Below are positions 57,061 through 64,000 of a stretch of DNA of 64,000 nt, in pieces. The stretch comes from Jaltomata sinuosa (Eukaryota > Streptophyta > Magnoliopsida > Solanales > Solanaceae). The notes under the pieces are model-generated. The model ran no database searches. It had not been told where the DNA came from and saw only the letters and a list, made by a program, of their open reading frames with translations. The stretch lies in assembly GCA_003996215.1 (NCBI GenBank), contig QJPP01000001.1:3158501-3222500 (forward strand), read 5' to 3'. Positions within the stretch are counted from its first letter, which is position 1. The number at the start of each line of letters is the position of its first letter. Both the position numbers and the translations under genes were made by a program.

Positions 57061-58542
57061 ATCTGATGCTTCCGCCTCGATCCTCTTTGGAAAAGCATAG
57101 CAATGAGCCTAATCATCTATCCGGGCAACTTCCTAGGCTGGCTGCACTGCACCCCTGCTTGCGCCGCCATTGCCTCTATCTCCCCAGCCTCCCTAAAAGT
57201 TTTCTTGCCCACCCTATGGATAACCTCTAGCATTACCGCCTCTACCTACCGGGACCACCACTCTAGGCTGTTGATGACCCTGATTACCTGTCTGACTGAC
57301 TGGGAACTCCCTCTTAAAGTGTCCTAGATCACCACAATAGAAGCAACCATGGTCAAGTGTAGTCCTTCTAGCTAACATATAAGATTCTCCCTGGCCTCTA
57401 AGAGCTGAAGACTGGTTATGAGCTCCCTGACGACCACCTGTAGCAGCTGGCAGAGCTTACTGAATAGGACGGGCTGAGTATACCTGCTGATTATGACCCA
57501 CTGGAATGCGAGCCACCATAATTTCCCTCATTCTGGGGCTTTTTGGCTAATGCCTTAGCCTGCCCCATCTGCCTGACTCCCTCAAGTTGCTTCACATAAT
57601 CCACCACATCATTAAAGCCCTTTCTTGAAGAAGTCATATGCACTAACAATACCTGTAGCTCAGTATTCAAACCTTTCACAAATAACCAAACCCGTTCCTC
57701 CTTAGAACCCAACAACTGTGTGGAGAAATGAGATAAGGCATGGAATTTAGCCTCGTAAGATGAGACAAACATGCGACCCTGCTCCAAGTTCAATAACTCA
57801 TCCTTTTTCTGGTCCCTCAAAGTATGGGTTACGTTCTTCTCTAAAAACAAAGCATGGATCTGCTCCTAAGTTAGTGGGGGTAGAACAAAAGACCGACACT
57901 CCATATGAGACCTCCACCACTGCATGGCAGCACCCTGTAGCTGAAATGTAACAAAATCAACCCCATGCTGACGTACAATACCCAAATTGTGCAACCTCTC
58001 ATAGAAATCCAAGATAAACTAGTAAGTATCCTCCCTATCTGTACCCTAAAAAGTAGGAGGTTTCAGCTTGAGAAACTTGGTCAGCATCTCATGCTCATTT
58101 CCTGTCATCATTGGGCCTAACATTGGCCTAAAGAAATCATTCGTGCCTGAAGATGCATTTATCCTAGGTGCTGTAGTAGCCGCTGGCTGAGGGTCCAATG
58201 CCTGGTTTGCAAAGGCCGCAGGTATGGCTCCAGTACCCACCAACCCACTCAAAATATTCCAAGCCTACTGAAAGGCTTCTAGTATCATAGTAGGAAGGCC
58301 TGCCCCACCAACTAGTGCTGCCTCCTCCTGCGCCTCACCATCTTCAGCCACAACTTCTACATCTTCAGCAACATGTTCCTGAGGTGGGGGAAGGGTTACC
58401 TCATGCGCATTAGCAGCAGCTCGAGCCCCACCCCTGGTGGGTGTGGATCTACCTCGTCCTATTCCCCTTCCCCTGCCTTTACCACAGACAGTCGAGCCCG
58501 CTACTGGGATCACTGCTCTAGCTCCGTTGCTCCTTGTGTTAA
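57061..58542 (-). pseudogene. Element E gag, cut near its start
   Basis: From 58513 a Gly/Arg-rich N-terminus (GKGRGRGIGRGRSTP) is followed by an acidic stretch, a stop, and an Ala/Pro-rich part (58252-58046). The capsid C-terminal half is at 57850-57491 (LNLEQGRMFVSSYEAKFHAL, GLNTELQVLLVHMTSS). The knuckle near 57345-57305 reads CFYCGDLGHFKREF, with the last Cys changed to Phe. Stops and frameshifts separate the pieces. The true start is upstream of 58542, on the far side of F. Confidence 0.85.
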
Positions 58543-60677
58543 TGTAACACCCCTAAAGAATCCAAGATAAGATCCAAACCATTGGGTTGAGTGTAATGGT
58601 ACTTTATTAGTATGGTAGTGCATTTGACGTGAATCACGTTCACAAGAAAGTCCTTTCAGCAAGTTAAGTTGAAAGCATCCTAGCTATGGATGTTTTCAAA
58701 CAAGATATAACTAGGGTCAACTTCAAATGGTCATTTCTACTAGAATATAACAAATTAGGTGGACTATAACCCACCAAATTAAAGGTCTTCGAGTCTTCTT
58801 TCCAACGCCACTAACCATGCCTTAATCTGAGTCTAAAGTAAAATGTTATGATCCGTTTACCGAGAAGACGTCTGTCTAACAAGAAGTCCATCGAAACTAG
58901 AGAATTAAAACGGAGGAGACAACGGTCCGTTTTCCCAATCGTTTTTAGGACCAGAATTCCCAGAAATTTCAAGAGTTACACTGGAAGAGACAACGGTCCA
59001 TTTTCTGGGAAAACGGTCCATTTTCTCAACCGTTCCCAGGACCAGAAACCCCAGAACTTTCAATAGTTAAAACGGTCAAGGGAACGGTACGTTTCTTCAG
59101 AAAATGGTCCGTTCAGGCGACCATTACTGGCATATTTTTCTTTTCTTATACCAATCTGGATTTACTTTTATGTTGCCTAAAAATAGGACCCCTGGGATAT
59201 TTTCACTCCGTTCTTTTTATTAAAATTCCTTAGACGAATATTTCTCCTCTCAAGTCAGTTCAAAGAAAGAAAGAGGGGGTTCTTCTCCAAGATCAACCTA
59301 GGGCTTCTTCTCCAAAACTTTAAAACTCCAGCCCAAGTTCAAGAATCATCTCCTACCAAGTATGTGGGTATGTAGTAAGGGTTTAGTCCACCCTTATGCC
59401 CAAAACTTCTAGTTTTCCTTCAAGAATTCATGGATTAACAACTAGGGCTTCTACCCAATTTTGCAAATCTTTCTAGAAATTAGTTCTTATGATTCTCACA
59501 TGTTTTATTACCTTGTTTTACATGAATTACAATAGTTTTAATGATTTTCATGATTTTTCACCATGAATTGAGAAATCAAGAAAATTAGCCCTAAATTGTA
59601 GGATTTTTCTAAGGTACTATTTCCTGCAAAATTCAACCTAGATTATCAGTATGAGTTTAAAGGTAGAATTTAGAAAGTTTTCAGTCTACTACAACATTCC
59701 AGAAAAACAAAGATTTTAGGCTAGTCTAGTCCTAACACAGAAACTTAAAACTTCTGTTTAAAACGAGCTATTAACATTCAGTTTGGGAGAGTGTTTAGCA
59801 CCGAGTTGGACCGGGGTGCAGTGTACCCTTAAAGTTCCAGAACTATGTGCCACCGTAGGTCATTTAGCTCCTTAGTAGGGCCTCAGAAGTAGTGATCACA
59901 TTAGCCATGCCTTTATACCCTGGCAAGGTATATTGGGTCCTCTTAATGGGGTGTATACATCGGACTTCATATTTAGCTCACGTGGTTTATGTCGGTTAAT
60001 AGACTCGGTTTTAGAAAAATGCATTAGGCCCTCAATTATGTTTATTTCAAGCTCTAGCATGTTTTCCATTACTCCTGCATTTAAAAGCTGTTTATGCATG
60101 ATTATACATTTGGGCCTGTGTACTAGAGTTGGTTCAGTTTACAGATTTCCTTTTTATAATTGTAGCATATTTATATATATCGTCAGCTTGCATATCCCTC
60201 ATGCTCAGTACATTGAAAGTACTGATGCATACTCTATGTGCTGCATCCTATCATGAGGCAGGTTCAGGTTCTGAGATTCAGCCTTGTGGGTAGGCCTTAC
60301 AGTTCCCAGCGTTGTGACAGCTAGTGGTGAGTCCTTATCATCCGAGGACATATTTCCATGCTTTTTGTATTAGCTAGATGTTTCTGTTTTCAGTATTTAG
60401 AGTTAGCTGGGGGCTAGTCTCAGCAACTCGTCAGTATTAGAGGCATTCTGACATAGAGTCAGACTTCTACTTTTGTAGTTCAATTGTTTGAAATAGATTA
60501 TGTCTTTAGACATCTTTAGAAACTTTTATTCCATTCAGATATAACTTATTCAATATGCTTCCATTACTTTAGATGTATATTCAGTATGCTTGTGATATGC
60601 CAGTTCAGGGTTAGCCAGGGGTCACTTGTGACTCTGGGTCCTGTGTTACGTCTAGGGGCTAGCCTCGGTTCATGGAA
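58543..60677 (+). repeat. Element F 5' LTR (2,135 bp)
   Basis: From TGTAACACCCC to a decayed TGGAA end before the primer site. It holds the U3 block (58797-58860), a cassette of AACGGTCC(A/G)TTTTC repeats (58862-59130), the GAGTTGGACCGGG block (about 59800), the hairpin (60406-60424) and the inverted repeat GTCACTTGTGAC (60621-60632). Noncoding. Confidence 0.9.
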
Positions 60678-60681
60678 AACT

Positions 60682-60693
60682 TGGTATCAGAGC
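60682..60693 (+). promoter_or_regulatory. Primer-binding site of F
   Basis: TGGTATCAGAGC, a perfect match. Confidence 0.93.
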
Positions 60694-60890
60694 ACAGAGT
60701 TTGAGAGTCCTAGGGTGTCTGAAAGCCGCACTATGTAGAGTCTCTTTCATGGGTGTGAAATGCGCCACACTTATGAGGGAGAGATTATGAGGTGTTTTAA
60801 GAAAAAATCCACTTCTTTCACTATCTTTGTTGTGCGATGAGGTTTAAGTCAGTTTCTCCTCTCTAATCTGTTCGTTATGCATTTCAGATT
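60694..60890 (+). promoter_or_regulatory. Element F leader
   Basis: It carries the shared leader phrase TCCTAGGGTGTCTGAAAGCC and TTTCATGGGTGTGAA, as in G1, N1 and D. Noncoding. Confidence 0.7.
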
Positions 60891-62080
60891 ATTCCTCCTC
60901 GTAGAGCTAACACCCGCAATGCTAACGCTAATCCTCCAGTCCCGAACTATGAGGTTACAAATGCAGAATTTCATAATGCGATCCAGTTGTTAGCTCAGAC
61001 TGTAGCCAATCAGGCTAATCAGCAGGCCCCAGTTCCTACAAATCCAAATGGTGGTTCAGCTGTAGCTCAAATCCGAGATTTTGTTCGCATGAATCTGCCA
61101 TAGTTTCTAGGGTCAAAGGTTGGTGAGCACCCACAGAATATCATTGATAAAATCAAGATGATTCTTGAGGTGATGCAGGTGACTGGTGTGGAGAGTGTTG
61201 AGCTAACATCCTATCAACTCAAGGATATGGCTCATATTTAGTTCACGCAGTGGAAAGACAACAGAGGTGTGAATGCAGCTCCCATGACATGGGACTATTT
61301 GCTGGATCTTTTCTGGATAGGTTCTTTCCGAGGGAGTTGAGGGAGGCTAAGGCCCAAAAGTTTATGAATCTGAGATAGGGATCGATCTCAGTCCAGGAGT
61401 ATGGGCTGAAGTTCACCCAGCTTTCAAGTTATGCCCCACATATGGTGGCTGATCCAAGGGGACAAATGAACAAGTTCTTGTATGGGGTGTCTGATTTGGT
61501 GAAGACAGAATGCAGGAATGCTATTTTACTAGGGGATATGGATATCTTTAGGCTAATAACCCATGCGCAGCAGGTTGAGGAGGATAAACTTAAGGAGATG
61601 GCTAGAGATAATAAAAAGGCTAGGACTGGAAACTATGAATACTCTCAGCAGAGGATTGGCGGTGGGAATTGCTCACAGTTTCAGCAGAGGTCGGCAGCCC
61701 TAGCACCTTCATCAACTAGTGCTCCATCTCCCAGTCCCCGACAAGATTTGAAGAAGCGAGCACCAGGCTCTAAATCTCAAGGTAGTGTTTCAGGTAACTG
61801 TACTTTTCTAGCCTGCCCTAAGTGTGGTAAAAATCATCTAGGTGAGTGTTTGGCTGGCAGATAAGAGTGTTTTGGGCGTTTGGCCATAGGTTGAAGGAGT
61901 GTCCTTCTGCCAGGAAAGGACATGGAGGTAACAAAGCTCAATCTAGCATTTCAGCAGCTCCAAAAGGCCGTACAGCTCAGTAGGGTACTACTTCTGGCAT
62001 AAGTGGTGATCAATGTCAGAACTGTCTCTATGCCATGTCTTCACATCAGGATTAGGAGAGTTCACCAGATGCAGTCACTG
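60891..62080 (+). pseudogene. Element F gag
   Basis: Gag aligns with G1 from IPPRRANTRNANAN, but the first codon is ATT where G1 has ATG, so the start is lost. The capsid domain is at about 61080-61600 (NIIDKIKMILEVMQVTG, FTQWKDNRGVNAAP, then a frameshift, and the VADPRGQMNKFLYGVSDLVK frame at 61442-61864). A CPKCGKNHLGEC motif is followed by a knuckle broken by a short deletion near 61870 (the first Cys and residues up to FGHRLKEC are compressed). Stops lie at about 61101, 61240, 61376 and 61861. Confidence 0.9.
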
Positions 62081-62486
62081 GTATGTTATCAATCTTCTCA
62101 CTTGATGTTTATTCCTTGTTGGATCCAGGGGCTTCCCTATCTTTTGTAACCCCGTATGTTGCTTGTAAATTCGGAGTCAGCCCTGAAAAACTCTTAGAAC
62201 CCATCCAAGTCTCCACTCTAGTTGGGGAGTCAGTCCTAGCTAAGAGGGTATATAGAGATTGCCCAGTTTTAGTCCTTCATAAAGTCACCTCAGCAGATTT
62301 AGTAGAATTAGATATGACCAATTTGATGTCATTCCCGGCATAGATTGGCTACATGCCTGTTATGCCTCAGTTGACTGCAGAACCAGAGTCATAAAATTTC
62401 AGTTTCCAAATGAGCCTGTCTTAGAATGGCAGGGTAGTCCTCCAACATCAAAAGGTCATTTCATATATTACCTCAAAGCTAGAAAG
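62081..62486 (+). pseudogene. Element F aspartic protease
   Basis: Active site LLDPGASLSFVTPYV, a single copy, unlike the duplicated one of G1. A one-base deletion near 62322, in the segment for TNFD, shifts the frame. After it the conserved IDWLHACYASVDCRT-like text is readable. It ends against the linker with SKGYIYHIVQVKD. Confidence 0.9.
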
Positions 62487-64000
62487 ATGATCTCAAAGGG
62501 GTACATCTACCATATAGTCCAGGTTAAGGATTCTGAGTCTGAATCCCCACCTTTTCAGTCAGTTCCGGTAGTTAGTGAGTTTCCTGAGGTGTTTCCTGAA
62601 GATCTGCCTGGAGTTCCTCCTGAGCGGGAGATAAATTTTGGGATAGACCTCCTTCCAGATACGCAGCCTATATCTATTCCTCCTTATAGAATGGCTCTAA
62701 CTGAGCTTAGGGAGTTGAAAGAACAACTCAAGGACCTCTTAGATAAAGGTTTCATCAGACCTAGCATCTCTCCATGAGGTTCCCCAGTTCTCTTTGTACA
62801 TAAGAAAGATGGTTCCCTCAGGATGTGCATAGACTATCGTCAGTTGAACAAGGTCACAATCAAGAATAAGTATCCCATCCCTAGGATTGATGACTTGTTT
62901 GACCAACTTCAGGGTGCCAGCTATTTCTCCAAGATTGACCTTAGGTCTGGTTATCATCAGCTCAGAGTTAGAGAATGTGACATTCCGAACACAGCCTTTA
63001 GGACTCAGTATGGTCACTATGAATTTGTGATGATGTCTTTTGGATTAACAAATGCTCGTGCAACTTTTATGGACTTGATGAACCGGGTGTTCAAGCAATA
63101 TTTATATATGTTCGTCATCGTCTTTATAGCTGATATTCTAGTCTACTCATGGAGCAAGGAGGAGCATGCGGATCACTTGAGAGTGGTGTTGCAGACTCTC
63201 AAGGATCGCAAGTTATTTGCCAAATTTAGTAAATGTGAGTTTTGGTTGCAGTTCGTTGCTTTTCTGGGTCATGTAGTGTCCAGTGAGGGCATTTGAGTGG
63301 ATTCTCAGAAGATAGAGGCAGTAATGAATTGGCCTAGAAAAACTTCTCCAACAGATATTAGGAGCTTTTTGGGTCTGGCTAGTTACTACAGGAGGTTTGT
63401 TGAAGGATTTTCGTCCATAGCTTCTCCATTAACTAGGTTGACTCAGAAAAAGGTTAAGTTCCAGTGGTCAAACGAATGCGAAAGGAACTTCCAAGATTTG
63501 AAACCTAGGTTGACCACAACCCCAGTTGTGACTCTACCAGAGGGACCAAATGGCTTCATAGTATATTGTGATGCGTCCAGAGTTGGTTTAGGTTGTGTTC
63601 TGATGCAGCATGGTAAAGTTATCGCTTATGACTCTAGACAACTTAAGGTTCATAAGAAGAATTACCTGACTCATGATCTTGAGTTAGCAGCAGTGGTCTT
63701 TGCATTGAAAATTTGGAGACACTACTTGTATGGTGTCCACGTAGATGTGTTTACTGACCATAAGAGCCTTCAGTATGTGTTTACGCAGAAAGAGTTGAAT
63801 CTTCGTCAGAGAAGGTGGTTAGAGCTCCTTAAGGACTATGATATGAGCATGATGTATCATCCGGGTAAGGACAATATAGTAGCTGATGCACTTAGCAGGT
63901 TTTCCATGGGTATTATGTCACAGGTGGAGGAAAGGAAGAAAGAACTAGCCAAAGATGTTCACAGACTTGCTTGGTTGGGGGTTTACCTCATACATTCGTC
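62487..64000 (+). pseudogene. Element F reverse transcriptase and RNase H, truncated by the window
   Basis: The frame 62487-63296 holds the linker and RT: LPGVPPEREINFGIDLLPDT, LKDLLDKGFIRPSISP, then TGA (62775-62777) for Trp, MCIDYRQLNKVTIKNKYPIP, FSKIDLRSGYHQLR (motif A intact) and FGLTNARATFMD. The catalytic box is FIAD instead of FIDD (Ala codon 63129-63131). A second TGA falls at 63295. RNase H follows in frame: VYCDASRVGLGCVLMQHGKV, THDLELAAVVFALKIWRHYL, VFTDHKSLQYVF and NIVADALSRF. The integrase should start shortly after the window end. Confidence 0.93.

Larger units (their letters stand above)
51786..58542 (-). mobile_element. Element E: Ty3/gypsy chromovirus, 3' LTR to gag
   Basis: A minus-strand element with 3' LTR (51786-54030), integrase with chromodomain-like end, RNase H, RT lacking its N-terminal half, protease and gag. 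It is cut at 58542 by F close to the gag start. Its 5' LTR and second target duplication should lie beyond F. The left flank GATTT (51781-51785) is the candidate duplication. It forms a different family from G1, D and F, nearer to N2 in protease and RNase H wording. Confidence 0.88.
58543..64000 (+). mobile_element. Element F: Ty3/gypsy chromovirus, continues past the window
   Basis: A plus-strand element in the gag of E: 5' LTR (58543-60677), primer site, leader, gag, protease, RT and RNase H to the end of the window. It is the closest relative of G1 by protein wording. The left flank GTTAA (58538-58542) is its candidate duplication. It carries a lost gag start, several stops and one protease frameshift. 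Confidence 0.92.

Noticed and set aside
1..64000. Host genes, tRNA or rRNA genes
   Set aside because: I searched for non-transposon coding motifs and found none. The only tRNA-like matches are primer-binding sites of 12 to 15 bases.

Overview
The window is plant repeat DNA. It is built almost entirely of LTR retrotransposons inserted into one another. I see no host gene, tRNA, rRNA, CRISPR array or bacterial feature. Long LTRs (0.87 to 3.3 kb), initiator-Met-tRNA primer sites (TGGTATCAGAGC), chromodomain-type Ty3/gypsy elements and a SIRE-like Ty1/copia element point to a large dicot genome. My impression of the LTR families suggests Solanaceae, but I could not check this by search.

Left half (1-43750). 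Element A (gypsy, minus strand) leaves a leader and a 5' LTR starting at 1285. Into that LTR went element S, a SIRE/Maximus-type copia on the minus strand (2993-40960, duplicated target TTGCC). Removing its guests leaves about 9.9 kb: 874/875-bp LTRs, gag, protease, integrase, RT, RNase H and a third, envelope-like ORF. S was hit twice. G1 (6625-15862, minus, gypsy chromovirus, target GTTAT) sits between pol and the third ORF. N1 (21911-40703, target CCTCT) sits in the 5' LTR. N1 has 2.3-kb LTRs but no recognisable coding region, and was itself entered by N2 (25284-36794, plus, gypsy chromovirus with 3.34-kb LTRs, target TCCAC). All four of these duplications are perfect 5-bp repeats, which fixes the order A, then S, then G1 and N1, then N2.

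Right half (40966-64000). After more A-type sequence, an AT-rich 65-bp tandem array and a plus-strand LTR/gag scrap (element X), a second nest begins: B (minus) broken by C (minus), C by D (plus), D by E (minus), E by F (plus, running off the window). Each break falls at the TG of a new LTR, but the far ends lie outside the window, so this half of the order rests on one-sided junctions.

Every gag or pol frame carries stops or frameshifts, so all genes are reported as pseudogenes. Several domains have catalytic residues changed: three of the five gypsy RTs have a mutated FIDD box, the copia integrase has Asp for the DDE glutamate, and the G1 integrase has lost its first Asp. The LTRs hold the most interesting unexplained structure. 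A 19-base hairpin and a leader block are shared between families. A conserved U3 block is followed by a different palindrome-rich repeat cassette in each family. N2 carries a perfect 26-bp palindrome centred on CACGTG.
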